Positions 14,301-22,702 of a stretch of 64,000 nucleotides of DNA are shown here, one piece after another. How positions within the stretch are numbered: the first letter of the stretch is position 1; every line of letters starts with the position of its first letter. A program made the translations under genes and the position numbers. The stretch comes from Mytilus californianus (Eukaryota; Mollusca; Bivalvia; Mytilida; Mytilidae): positions 90,999,995 to 91,063,994 of the forward strand of contig NW_026262690.1 of the NCBI RefSeq assembly GCF_021869535.1, read 5' to 3'. The notes below the pieces were generated by a model, which saw only the letters and a program-made list of their open reading frames with translations, did no database searches and was not told the origin of the DNA.

Positions 14301-17300
14301 CCAAAACGTTGTATTTGGATTACCTCCCTTACACTGTTTTAAATTATCTTAATTGTTCATTAACCATTACTTTATACATAATTTAAAAGCAGTGTAAGGG
14401 AGATAATTTCAATGATGTATTTGATTTATCTCCCTTACACTGCTTTAAATTATGTTTTGTACTAAAGTATTTGTCCATTAACCAGGACAACCTTGTTTTT
14501 CCCCCTTTTTTGCCCCTAATTCTTAAACGGTTTGAGCCATAACCCCCCAAAGCAAATCCTAACCATCCCTTTGTGGTATGGAAACATAAGTATAATTTCA
14601 GAGAGATCCATACACCGTTCCACAGTTATTGTCTGGAAACTAGAAAATGCTTATTTTTGGCCCCTTTTTGGCCCCTAATTCCTAACTGTTGGTACCATAA
14701 CCCCCAAAATCAATCCCCACCTTCCTTTTGTTGTATTGAACCTTATGGTGAAATTTCATAGAGATCCATTCACTTAAACTAAAGTTAGAGTGCGAAAACT
14801 AATGCGTCTTCGGACGACGACGCTGGACGACGACGCCGGACGACGACGACGACGCCAACGTCATACCAATATACGACCACAAAAATTTTTTTGCGGTCGT
14901 ACAAAAAAAAGGTTATGAATATGTTATTTTCAACTGTTCATCATTATTCTGCATTGATAAGGGAAGTAACTTGTATAAATAAATAATTTCAGAATCAATT
15001 CAGTATTTAAAGAATTACACTATATCTTTCAATGCATATCATCATTGTGATTAAAAATTGTATACATTTTGATGAAAAAAATTAACAAAATGAATATTTA
15101 ATCATTAATAATTAAAGAAAAACACAAACCTGCAATGATTTACACCTTAGATCCAAGCAAATAGATATCTTTGAAAGTATTTTCTGTAATGAAAATACAA
15201 AAATTAATTTAACAAAAATGTTTGTGGTTTACATGATACAATGTTAATAAATTTGTAATAGCATTTTCAATAACCATTTATTTCTGACATTTCAGCCTCT
15301 TGTCAACAATAAATTCAAATTAAAGGTAAAATCATGAATTAGTTTTCTTGGACATTAGTTTTTTTTTTTTTAAACTTTAATTCTGCATGCAGAAACTTTT
15401 CAATAAGAGCATTTCATTGTGCTTTTCCAAAGTCAAGAATCAGACATTCATTGGTCTGCTATGTTATATATCTATTTAAGTCTAAAATTGTATTGTAAAA
15501 CAGAATATTATCTTGAATCTATGGGCTTTTAACTTACAATGTGAATGTTAGTTCATTGCTAAATACCATGCATGGAGCTATAAATAATAGTCATGATAGT
15601 TGCTTATATTTACTGTACTACCTGAGATTTATCTCATGTACATACATTCCTTATAATTTCATTTTGTTTTATATTATATATATATATTCAAAACAGAATT
15701 CTGAATATGTATTCTGTAATGTCAGAAGATCAGGAATGATACAACCTGTATTTAGCCTCAAGTTTTTTAGTCAATGCATTTCTTTTCCTTGACCTGTTAA
15801 GCAACAAATGATACTGAGGTAGCAGATGATAGCAGTAGTTCAATAGCTGTAGCCTTTGTTTTAACAGTGTTAACTTACTTTTTGTTCATCGGTGAAAATT
15901 TGACAGTCCACATTGGAACATTGCAGGAGTTGCTTTGAAAGTCTGAAAAAAATTTAAAAAACTGAACCGACTATCTACATGTACATGTAGTTTAAAAAAC
16001 TGAATGTATACATGCATACATACATGTACTCTGACATTGTAGTTCATTAAAGGAGAGACAGGAAAATTGTTTTTTGTACTCAAAAGATAATTTTTATATT
16101 TAAGAGTATCCTTGTGACTGATTGAAAGCTTTCTGTACATGAATCTCAACATCTATGGATTTCATTGAAACTTCACAAAAAGGTACATTACATTTTGCAT
16201 AGTTTCTTCCGTTACCTATTTTAACAACGGACTCTGACTTCTTTTAAACTGAGCTTTACTGTGCTTTTTTTGTGTGCTTGTTTATTCCACATTGGCTAGT
16301 GGTATAGGGGGAGGGTTGACATCTCACAAAATATGTTTAACCCCGCCACATGCTTGCACCTGTCCCAAGTCAGGAACTTCTAGCCTTTGTTAGTCTTGTG
16401 TGTTTTTAAATTTTGGTTCATTTCTATCTTTCAGAGTTAAGTGTAGTTTGAGCTGGTATACATTTTTGTTTATGGGCCAGCTGAAGCACGTCTCCGGGTG
16501 CTGGATTTTCTCACGGCGTTGAAGACCCAAAGGTGGCCTTGGGCAGTTTTCTGCTATTTGGTAGTGTTATTGTCTCTTTGACCATGTGTTGACACATTCC
16601 CTGTTTCCATTCTCTATTCTATGCAGTACACGTACATAAAATGAAGATATGAAGAAAGTATGACTGTTGACATGGCTGCCATGTTGTAAAGCATTGTAGC
16701 AGTTCCCAAAAATTTGTTAATCTGACCAAAAAGGTTCATGAAATTAATATAAGGGCTTCTTCCTCTTTGGAAGGTACAGTATAGTTTGGGAGTATTTTGC
16801 CATGTCCATTTGTTGGAGGGGGTACAGAGCTTTTAAAGCCCTTTTTCTGAAATAATTAGCTTCAGTACATGTAGATTCCATCATTTGTCGGGTTGTTTCT
16901 GGCATTGTTTTGGACTATCTCAAAGACAGATTTTAAAATACTGGGGTCATTTGGGGTGAGGGAGGGGAAGAACGTGTCAAAGGATATAGTGACATGAAAA
17001 TATTGTGGCCAGAAAATGCACTAATTGGAAGATCGTGTATTGCTAGAGTCATGATATATATTTTCATGAGACCATCCAGTGTCAAAAGCAACACCTACAA
17101 ATAACATAATTTGTTTTCATCACAAAAAACTTTTTTCTTTACTATTTAACAGCAACATTATGTCAAAGAATTGGTATGAGAATAATAAAACAAATATTGT
17201 TATGTTTATGGGTTGTAAACTTCCCCCTTAACTATTTTCAGTTATATTTAGCCTAAGGTTGTCCTTAGAAGTTTCGCTGGGATTGTTTACTCGTGCTATA

Positions 17301-20300
17301 GACTTGATGTCCAGACTTGGATATTTAAATCTCGTCTGGACAATATTTCTTTACATTCAGGAAAACTTCCATACTGGCAAGTTGAACTTTAAAATTAATT
17401 TTATTCAGTTTCAGTGTTTGACTTCAATGTTCAATATTTATTTCTTTACAAACTTATATTTTTTGGGTTTTATAGTCTACATTTCTGTTAGAAAAGAATA
17501 GAAAAAATTGTACACTCTTTGAATACTAGTTTTTTTATGAACAACAGGTTTATAAAGAGACGGGATACATTTTGATAGAGATATTCAAGAAGATGGTTAA
17601 TCGGAGAAGGATATTTTAGAGTTATGGTTGTCAATCTTCTGAATTGTTCGAGCCGTACTATGGAACTAAATTGTGTATTATCGCATGGTTTTTAAGTTCT
17701 TAAACCCGTCAATGCTATAGAATGATCAGTTTCAGACTGTGTTCTGGTTAGGCCAGGATTTAATTGGAATTAATTTAATACCATGTTTTTAATGGCCCCA
17801 CCACAATTTGGTCGGGGCCATATAGTGTTACCCTTATCTGTCATTCTGCAACGAATAGTTATACAGATATTTTTTCTAAATGCCTTCACATATTGAGCTG
17901 ATTTTTAGAATGTGTGTCTACTATGATGGTGTACATATCAAGTTAACGTTTGGTTCCTCTCTACTGATTTTTGCAGAAATTACAAGCTTTGGACTTTGAA
18001 AATTTCATGAAAATAACAGTTATACTGACTTTTTTTCTAACCGCCTTCACATATTAAGCCGATTTTCAGTACATGAGTTAACTATGATGAATTACTAATT
18101 GAGATTACATTTGGTTCCGCTCCTTTAATTTTTGCAGAACTTACAGGCTTTGGACTTCATGAAAATATCAGTTATATGAATGTTGAGTCTACTATGATAA
18201 GTTACAGATCAAGTTTAGGTTAGGTTCTGTTCCGCTGATTTGTGCCGAAATTACGACTTTGGACTTTGAAAATTTCGTGAAACAGTTATACTGACTTTTT
18301 TTCATAAGCCTACACATAATGAGCTGATTTTAAGTAAGTGAGTCTACTATGATGAAATATAGATCTACTTAAAGTTTGGTTCCGCTCCTCTGTTTTTTGC
18401 CGAAATTACAGGCTATAGGCTTTGAAAATTTTGTGAAGATAAGTTATACAGACTTTCATTCTAAATTTTGCACTGCTAAAAATGGCTTCAATCTTTTTTA
18501 TCGAGCATGACCCTTTGTGTCGTTCCGACTCATCTAGTTTTTCTTCTGGACAGACTCTGGTCCCTGGTGCATGCAATTACGAGGTTCATGTTTTAGTCTC
18601 TCAAAGGACAGTGTTAACCAGTTGATGTATTTTTGTTATATCTCGGAATGTGTGACGTCATGAACTTGATTGATTGATGTTAGTTTTTTCTAAGAACAAC
18701 TAGTGTACATAGTGTTTCCTGCAGCTTTTGAAAAGGGCAGAGTATTTTTGTTCTCAGAGGGCACTGTTAGGGCGATTGACTACACTTTAAGGGCATCATT
18801 TGCACGGAGGACTATACTTTTAGGGCACTCTTTACATAGATATAAAGGCACTGTTATTGATAAGGATTTAATAGAATATACCATTGTTTCATATGTATTG
18901 CCTGGCAGTGGTAATGTTCATCCCAGGCATCGTAAAATTTTAACTCAAACCATCACCTGGTTCCCTTTTAGATTGTCTACATTTTAAATTTGTAGAGGTA
19001 CAAAGTTCCTATAAGATTCAATCATGAACTCACTGCCACTATTTTGTACTCTGTCGCTTCAAAACTGTTCAAACATAATTACGAAATTCAATAAAATTTC
19101 GGCCATTAAAATTTTTAGTTCGTTCCAAGAGAAATAACTCACAATGGTTTTGCTAAAAGATGAATGGCAGAACCAAATTACGGCGGGCGTTCTAAAATAC
19201 GATGGAAAAGGGGCATGGCGCCAAATTTTATTCCTAAAAAGGGCAGGGCGCCATACCACGCCAAAACCTCCTATAGGAAACAATAGTACAATTCTTGATA
19301 TTTCAGTAACTGGTCACATCTAAATTTCTAGTGTCTGAATTTAGAATTAAAAAAAAACTTACAGCACTAATACCATGAATACCAAACACTTTCATTTTTA
19401 TTTGATTTATCATGGGCATTTTTCACTTCAAATGCATTGCACAGTTTTATCCTATAGGGCGAGGTTAGAAAATGTATTGAACGTTCACAGTTTAAAATGT
19501 CATATTGAGATACCACGATATTTGTGTTTTATTGTCTTGGATTAATAGATATGAAACTGTTCTATTGATCTTGGTTATTTATTATATGAGCGAATTCATT
19601 GCTTGGCACAATCATCACCTCTCATCATTTTTAGGTTTCTGACACCTGTCAGTTGTTGTAATGTGTTGGTTCTTAAAATTGTCAGTATGTTGTCTAAAGA
19701 CCTGGTGGGAAAGCACAGACCGAACGGTTGAGTTACAAGGGTATTATTCTATGAGACAAAGTACTCTTAGATTAACCATCTTCTTTAATATCGCTATCAA
19801 AATCTGGGAACAGTACATCTAATTGGAAATGAATCTGATAGGCTTTTCAGTATAAAATATATAAAAAATACCGAGATTTATGGATTTTGGAAGCGTCCGA
19901 CTGAAAAACTATTGGAACTGCTCAATAAATTAACCACATAATTCCAAACATTCAGCAAATACAATGAAATGATAAGTTTTAACGTAAAGTAGATATATTT
20001 TGTCATATAAAATGACCAATATAAGTGTGATTTATTTGATGTGAAGTGCTTTATAATGGTATGTGAAATTGACGGTTACCGAAAATGCCATCGGCACCAT
20101 TTTTTATTACCCTGTTTGCATTATGAACCCTTCTGTTATGAAATGAATGCCATTATGACAAATTTGAAGTTATAGATTACAAGTTTTATACACTGGCATC
20201 ACTTATTACTTAGTTTGAATGACATTTTATTGATATTATCAGTAGTGTTTCCCCTATCAAACAAAAAGGGCATGGTAACTTAATTGAAAAAGGGCATCTA

Positions 20301-22113
20301 GAGCGCGCAAAAATTTATAAAAAGGGCACCTATAGTGTATGGAAAATTAACAAAAGGGCACCTACAGTATGCTGAAAACAAGAAAGACAATAAATTGTCA
20401 TATTGCATAGGTAAAGTATGTACTGGCAGTTGTTGATGGAATCAGAAATCAAGATAGCAAGTGTATTGTTTCAAAATAATATTGTATATGCATCTTTAAA
20501 TAAAGATAAAAATTAACATTATTTCGGGTAAGAGCAAGGGACCAAGGATGTATGTATATTACTAGCTATACATCTTTGTCAGACTTTGAAGGACTAAGGC
20601 ATACATTTACTAGGCAGTAATTACATGATTTGACTGATGTGGCACTTAAATATGAAGATTAGGATATAAGATCTGAAAATCTAGTTCAAAATTTCAATTC
20701 AATTAGTTTCAGGGGACAGTCCTCATCAACAAAAGTTGGGCCCTTTATTTAAACCAGGATTCACAATTTAAATGAACTTGTAGAATTTTGTAAGACTATT
20801 ACAAGACATAATCAATATCCTTATAATAAGTTTAGATCGATATTAAGAATTCATTTCTATAAAGTTGGAACCAAGTAATTGTACAAATTCTTATTGGAAC
20901 GATTCTAATAACTGTAAATTGTAAATTAATCGAGAATTGATCATGTTTATTTTCGATTTACAAATGAAATGTAAACGGGAAGTGACGGATTCATCTACGG
21001 ATTGGTTTGTTTTAAAAAAAAGGCAGTAAATTATCATTTTTTGAATTTGATTTGCTTAGTAAGAACTATATTTGTCTCTCTCATTTATTTTAACCTAAAT
21101 TTGTTTCGTAATTTACGTTTTAGTGTCTATAAATTCATAGGAATACTTTCACGCATGCGCAGTATATTGTAAACAATAAAGGAAGCACCTGTTTGACTCT
21201 TGAAAACTTTTCTGAACGTTTTGAATAAAGTTCTATCTTTTTAATTGAAATTGAGTGTTTTATACAAAAGATCAAGAAAATATGATCATTTGACGAAACT
21301 ATGACAAACAAACTGCAAATTGTGATCGTTTTAGAAATATTGAAATTAAAAAGCGAGCTGTCCGGGGGAAAACAATTTTGATCAAATGACGAAACTGCGA
21401 CAAACGAACTGCAAATTGTGGTCGTTGGCCTTGAGAAATATTGAAATTAAAATGCCGACTGACTGATTTTACAGGGGAAAATTATTATGGTGGTCATATA
21501 TGAGGTTTATTAATAATTAACGGATTAGTGACCACTCCGATGGCGATAAGCGAATTAACTGTAATCACAACTTTATAACACCTGTTGTAAATGTTAATTA
21601 GCTGAGGGTCATAAACTTGTCAGAAACATGAAGACAGGAAGAAAGGGCATTTTTGAGACAATGGCGTCATCCAAAGAAGTGAAAAAAGGGCATGGCGTCA
21701 TTTAGTAAGACAAAAGAAGGGCATGGCGTCATTTTAAAAGGGCATGCTTGGGGGAAACACTAATCAGAAATTATTAAGATAATAGCGGGTATGTATTGTA
21801 CACGTCCGTTTCCGTATCGTGTCATTTATTAACTATGACCAGACAATAAATTGGCTTTAATGAGGTAGTGTCAAGTCCCTTTGATATATATATCCCATCT
21901 CTTTATTAAATAAAATAACTAGTTATTCAACGAGTATTCAAAACATACATAAACCCGTTTACATTGCAATATTCTTTGTCAAATTACTTAAATTAACCTC
22001 TGATATCCATCAATTGCTTCCAGTGGTTGACCCCACAAGTCTACATCGGTGCACCTTTCAAACGCTTTATGCCATGCAGCTATCAATTTATCTTCATCGT
22101 CAAGAAAAGACAT
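2274..22113 (-). CDS. AIDA: AIDA, axin interactor dorsalization-associated protein (gene span, 3' end missing)
   Basis: Eight exons in minus order: 22113-21998, 15942-15879, 15183-15130, 10301-10247, 8583-8493, 7052-7009, 6148-6020 and 2396-2274. All junctions are GT-AG and the phases join without a break over 676 nt (225 codons plus one base). The product starts MSFLDDEDKLIAAWHKAF, contains WGQPLEAIDGYQ in the N-terminal helical domain, has an acidic linker at about residues 127-141, and then the C2 domain with GLPMLSIRVEKIGLKDA and YIDPFITVSVK. These match the AIDA family closely. In animals AIDA binds axin and restrains axin-driven JNK signalling; in mammals it also assists ER-associated degradation of lipid-synthesis enzymes. 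Membrane association through C2 is family knowledge. The last exon ends on a donor (phase 1), so the rest of C2 lies left of base 1. It is divergent from Sos. Confidence 0.93.
2444..2640. mobile_element. MITE family B, decayed right end
   Basis: Starts TA|CTGTAAATTCAGAAATTATT and has internal GCAATAATAAGAACTCTCAT, as in the intact copy at 43091-43297. The right terminal repeat is not recognisable. Confidence 0.6.
2641..3898. other. AIDA intron 7, no recognised feature
   Basis: AT-rich intron sequence between a MITE and a hAT element. Short ORFs here have no recognisable similarity and are not coding by any sign I can see. Confidence 0.5.
3899..5104 (+). mobile_element. Decayed hAT-superfamily DNA transposon
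   Basis: Terminal inverted repeats CAGTGTTTCAGTTAGG (3899) and, at the right end read inverted, CAGTGTTCCAGCTAGG. Flanking 8-mers TCCTCTTC and TCTTCTTT match at 6 of 8, as expected for an eroded 8-bp hAT target duplication. An internal ORF resembles the hAT C-terminal dimerisation region. Parts recur at 52005-52560 and, inverted, in 20244-21761. Confidence 0.75.
4663..4913 (+). pseudogene. hAT transposase C-terminal dimerisation fragment
   Basis: About 83 codons ending in TAG. LPLSTAETERAFPRYNLYD then RNRMKQETLQNILHIKL fits the LP.STA..ERAFS....K.RNRM..ETL..L motif of hAT dimerisation domains (ZNF862-like proteins). Upstream in frame there is no catalytic core, so it is a remnant. Confidence 0.75.
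5144..5166. repeat. AAT microsatellite
   Basis: About seven AAT/ATA repeats just right of the hAT element. Confidence 0.8.
5167..6019. other. AIDA intron 7, right part
   Basis: AT-rich, with a short AT microsatellite near 5227 and A- and T-tracts. I see no gene or classifiable repeat. Confidence 0.4.
6020..6148 (-). CDS. AIDA: AIDA exon 7 (start of C2 domain)
   Basis: A 129-nt exon (GTTTCAG acceptor, GTTTGC donor) encoding KGSLLPKPVSFGGLPML, then IRVEKIGLKDA and YIDPFITVSVK. This is the most conserved part of AIDA seen here: the first strands of its C2 domain, with the Asp in IDP that commonly sits in a C2 loop. Confidence 0.95.
6563..6757. mobile_element. MITE family A, eroded left end
   Basis: In AIDA intron 6. 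Contains GTGGATATTTGATTTCATGG and ends GAATATTAAATCCTCAG|TA, matching the intact 208-bp copies at 35867 and 56777. The left terminal repeat is degraded. Confidence 0.7.
7009..7052 (-). CDS. AIDA: AIDA exon 6 (acidic linker)
   Basis: A 44-nt exon encoding TQHSSDNEDDRQEK, after an ATTTTAG acceptor and before a GTAAAT donor. Sequence identity is weak, but an acidic linker is expected here and the phases (two bases in, one out) match exons 5 and 7 exactly. The frame stays open for another 165 bases beyond the donor; that extension has no family similarity and is treated as intron. Confidence 0.72.
7506..8090. repeat. Element bounded by inverted repeats
   Basis: AATTAAGGTAGTTCAT at 7506 faces ATGAATCTACCTTAATT at 8074-8090, an inverted pair with one mismatch or gap. 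The 585-bp interior is AT-rich with no coding sign. It may be a non-autonomous DNA transposon; no target duplication was established. Confidence 0.4.
8493..8583 (-). CDS. AIDA: AIDA exon 5
   Basis: A 91-nt exon with a TTTGCAG acceptor and GTATGT donor. It encodes TLQNILNQKSKDFPVDV and on to FNGI plus two bases of Lys. It matches the family's ILKNILTYNKEFPFDV segment, which closes the N-terminal domain. Confidence 0.9.
9046..9925. repeat. Tandem array, unit about 147 bp, with nuclear-receptor half sites
   Basis: Seven units in AIDA intron 4, each with AATGAGGTCAAGGTCAG or a variant at 9048, 9168, 9313, 9461, 9607, 9753 and 9906, then CATACACCAAATATAGTTGACC. TCAAGGTCA is exact in five units (9053, 9171, 9318, 9466, 9612) and has one change in two. 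Spacing is mostly 146-148 bp. Confidence 0.88.
10247..10301 (-). CDS. AIDA: AIDA exon 4
   Basis: A 55-nt exon (TTTTCAG acceptor, GTAAGT donor) encoding NPGSIEGILLDDLKKIGN plus the first base of the next codon. It aligns with the family segment ending LEDLKKLEP. The N-terminal helical domain continues. Confidence 0.86.
11264..11278. promoter_or_regulatory. Perfect IR3 (ERE-type) palindrome
   Basis: AGGTCA-AAG-TGACCT, extended by one more paired base on each side (T...A), in AIDA intron 3. It is identical to the canonical oestrogen-receptor element. Function is untested and may be chance or repeat-borne. Confidence 0.4.
11288..11515 (+). repeat. tRNA-derived SINE (family 1)
   Basis: Head with TAGGTGGCCATGTGG and GGTTGTGAGATTCAAACCC, then TTAATTGACAAGGATTTCAG, CCAATAAAAACTTGCCGCC, and an end GAAAGTGGCATTTAG followed by an ACAAACAAA tail. 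Confidence 0.72.
12540..13905. repeat. Satellite array inside family A, unit about 129 bp, open on both strands
   Basis: About ten units marked by AGATTCAGCATATCAAAGAA (12578, 12711, 12850, 12976, 13102, 13226, 13358, 13498, 13624, 13750). Units 12711-13357 and 13358-13900 repeat in the same order, a higher-order repeat. Many units are 126-132 bp, so long ORFs appear on both strands. It is flanked by direct repeats AATGTGGTC at 12504 and 13907. Confidence 0.88.
14273..14346. repeat. Long perfect-type hairpin 1
   Basis: TAATTTAAAAGCAGTGTAAG pairs with its inverse CTTACACTGTTTTAAATTA around a loop of about 20 bases. It lies inside family A copy 12353-14902. Confidence 0.8.
14379..14452. repeat. 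Long perfect-type hairpin 2
   Basis: A second 74-base palindrome with the same arms as hairpin 1 (stem about 27 bp, ...GTGTAAGGGAGATAA / TTATCTCCCTTACAC...). One arm also appears at 25141-25168 in another copy. Confidence 0.85.
15130..15183 (-). CDS. AIDA: AIDA exon 3
   Basis: A 54-nt phase-0 exon of 18 codons, KILSKISICLDLRCKSLQ, with a CATTACAG acceptor and GTTTGT donor. It aligns with the KIATCLELRSAALQ segment of the N-terminal helical domain. It is too short to be found without homology, but the splice sites and frame fit on both sides. Confidence 0.88.
15184..15878. other. AIDA intron 2
   Basis: A 695-bp intron, AT-rich, with an AT microsatellite near 15676. Nothing else recognised. 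Confidence 0.5.
15879..15942 (-). CDS. AIDA: AIDA exon 2
   Basis: A 64-nt exon between a TTTTTTCAG acceptor and a GTAAG donor, completing Arg39 and encoding residues 40-60. It ends IFTDEQK, which aligns with the EFTEEQK segment of vertebrate AIDA. It ends in phase 0. The intron 5' of it (15943-21997) is 6 kb and full of mobile DNA. Confidence 0.88.
16290..16620. repeat. Dispersed repeat, two copies in window
   Basis: Matches 23800-24120 over its length: ATTGGCTAG..GGAGGGTTGA, GCACCTGTCCCAAG.CAGGAAC, TTTCAGAGTTAAGTG, GGGCCAGCT, GGATTTTCTC, GTTGAAGACCCA..GGTGGCC and TTGTTGACACATT. I recall this as common in mussel sequence. Confidence 0.7.
17790..18540 (+). mobile_element. Hairpin-headed repeat (GGCCCC type) with tandem core
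   Basis: Opens with the hairpin GGCCCCACCACAATTTGG then TCGGGGCC, followed by GTTACCCTTATCTGTC. Three to four imperfect units of about 150 bp follow (TTTTTTCTAA.TGCCTTCACAT near 17870, 18030, 18290, 18450). It ends ATCGAGCATGACCC..TGTCGTTCCGACTCATCTAG. Same plan as the elements at 30831, 39930 and 47695. Confidence 0.65.
18711..19284. mobile_element. Non-autonomous hAT-like element
   Basis: Left end AGTGTTTCCT; right end GGAAACAAT, inverse of the left with one mismatch. The interior is rich in GGGCA/GGCGCC motifs as in 3899-5104. Flanks GTGTACAT and AGTACAAT share GTACA. It lies in AIDA intron 1. Confidence 0.55.
19285..20243. other. AIDA intron 1, between two hAT elements
   Basis: About 960 bp of AT-rich sequence with no ORF, SINE or MITE end that I can recognise. 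Confidence 0.45.
20244..21761 (-). mobile_element. Non-autonomous hAT element, 1.5 kb
   Basis: Perfect 11-bp terminal repeats AGTGTTTCCCC and GGGGAAACACT. AAAGGGCATGG-type motifs cluster at both ends. An interior segment near 21545-21640 is the inverse of 4070-4140 in the hAT copy at 3899, which fixes the minus orientation. No transposase ORF. Flanks share ATCAG. Confidence 0.7.
21998..22113 (-). CDS. AIDA: AIDA exon 1 (start codon)
   Basis: ATG at 22113-22111 opens a 116-nt coding exon for residues 1-38 plus two bases of Arg39, ending at an AG|GTTAAT donor. The peptide contains DLWGQPLEAIDGYQ, matching the family pattern of a WGQ..EAIDEYQ motif near residue 30. This start is chosen because the length before that motif matches the family. 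A 69-codon ORF immediately upstream ends in TAATG, overlapping this ATG by one base. Confidence 0.92.
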
Positions 22114-22322
22114 TACAGAAAAACACTCATAATAAGTAAATATAGTGACAGAATATGTATCACTGTCTTTTCTTTGTATACAAATTCATTAATTTCATGA
22201 GGAAATGAGCGTGGGAATTTTTGTTTATTTTCTGCTCTGTGTCTAATTGACGCTTTCTGGTCAAAATCTTTTGGAGGCTTGTAAATATTCTTTGATGCGC
22301 ATGCGTAAATATCTCTAAACAA
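22113..22322 (-). other. Possible AIDA upstream ORF overlapping the start (TAATG)
   Basis: A 69-codon minus-strand ORF runs from 22322 and stops with TAA at 22115-22113, sharing its last A with the AIDA ATG. No homology is recognised. Its start lies inside the NRF1/ETS cluster, so it may not be transcribed at all; it is recorded because of the exact overlap. Confidence 0.25.
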
Positions 22323-22507
22323 TTAACTTCCTGTTATCATTTTTTGCGGAAGCACACACCAACACAACTTAATTTTTGTTTATATGTGTACACTTAACAT
22401 TACAATGTCTTGAAGACGTTCAATCCCTTAACAATGTATACAAATACAGTTAAATAGAACACTTTTTATCAATACAAATATGTAGATTTATCAAAAGTTT
22501 GAAGGTC
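22114..22507. promoter_or_regulatory. Bidirectional AIDA/Sos promoter
   Basis: The two start codons are 487 bp apart on opposite strands. The gap has an NRF1-type palindrome TGCGCATGCGTA at 22296-22307, an ETS-type ACTTCCTG at 22326-22333 and an inverted CGGAAGC at 22347-22353. NRF1 and ETS sites are typical of TATA-less bidirectional promoters in animals. I see no clear TATA box. Function is inferred from layout and motifs; the transcription starts are not visible. Confidence 0.7.
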
Positions 22508-22579
22508 ATGGCTGAACTTCTTACTACGATACGTCCATCGATTACAAATTCAATCATGGCATTACAATTTGTAACATAA
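22508..22579 (+). other. Upstream ORF in Sos leader
   Basis: ATG at 22508 has G at -3 and G at +4 (GGTCATGG), a strong context, and opens 23 codons beginning MAELLTTIRP and ending in TAA at 22577-22579. The Sos start follows 21 bases later, in another frame. If the transcript begins upstream of 22508, this uORF should reduce or regulate Sos translation. Confidence 0.5.
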
Positions 22580-22600
22580 AACGGTTAAGGAATTATAGCG

Positions 22601-22702
22601 ATGTTTGGTACACCATCATTACAAGAAAATCTCAGTTATAATTTTATGTCGGATGACAATGCTTCAAAATGGAAAGGTCAATTTCTGCATGCATTACAAG
22701 AG
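22601..22702 (+). CDS. Sos: Sos exon 1 (start codon)
   Basis: Encodes residues 1-34, with [20 protein letters not shown] matching the YEFFSEENAPKWRG start of human SOS1. The donor is GAG|GTGAGT, phase 0. An in-frame TAA lies 15 bases upstream of the ATG, so no longer N-terminus is possible in this exon. Confidence 0.96.

Larger units (their letters stand above)
12353..14902 (-). mobile_element. Family A hairpin-headed element (Helentron/pearl-like?), with expanded satellite
   Basis: Minus orientation. The head (right end) is a hairpin with TGCGGTCGTA beside a CGACGACGACG run; the tail (left end) has ATACGACCGCA preceded by GCTTCGCTGGGCACAGCTTG. The 11-bp head and tail motifs are inverted repeats. 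The shorter copies 26753-27745 and 41662-42604 share both ends and most of the body but lack the 1.4-kb satellite here. Assignment to Helentron-type elements rests on structure only. Confidence 0.6.
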
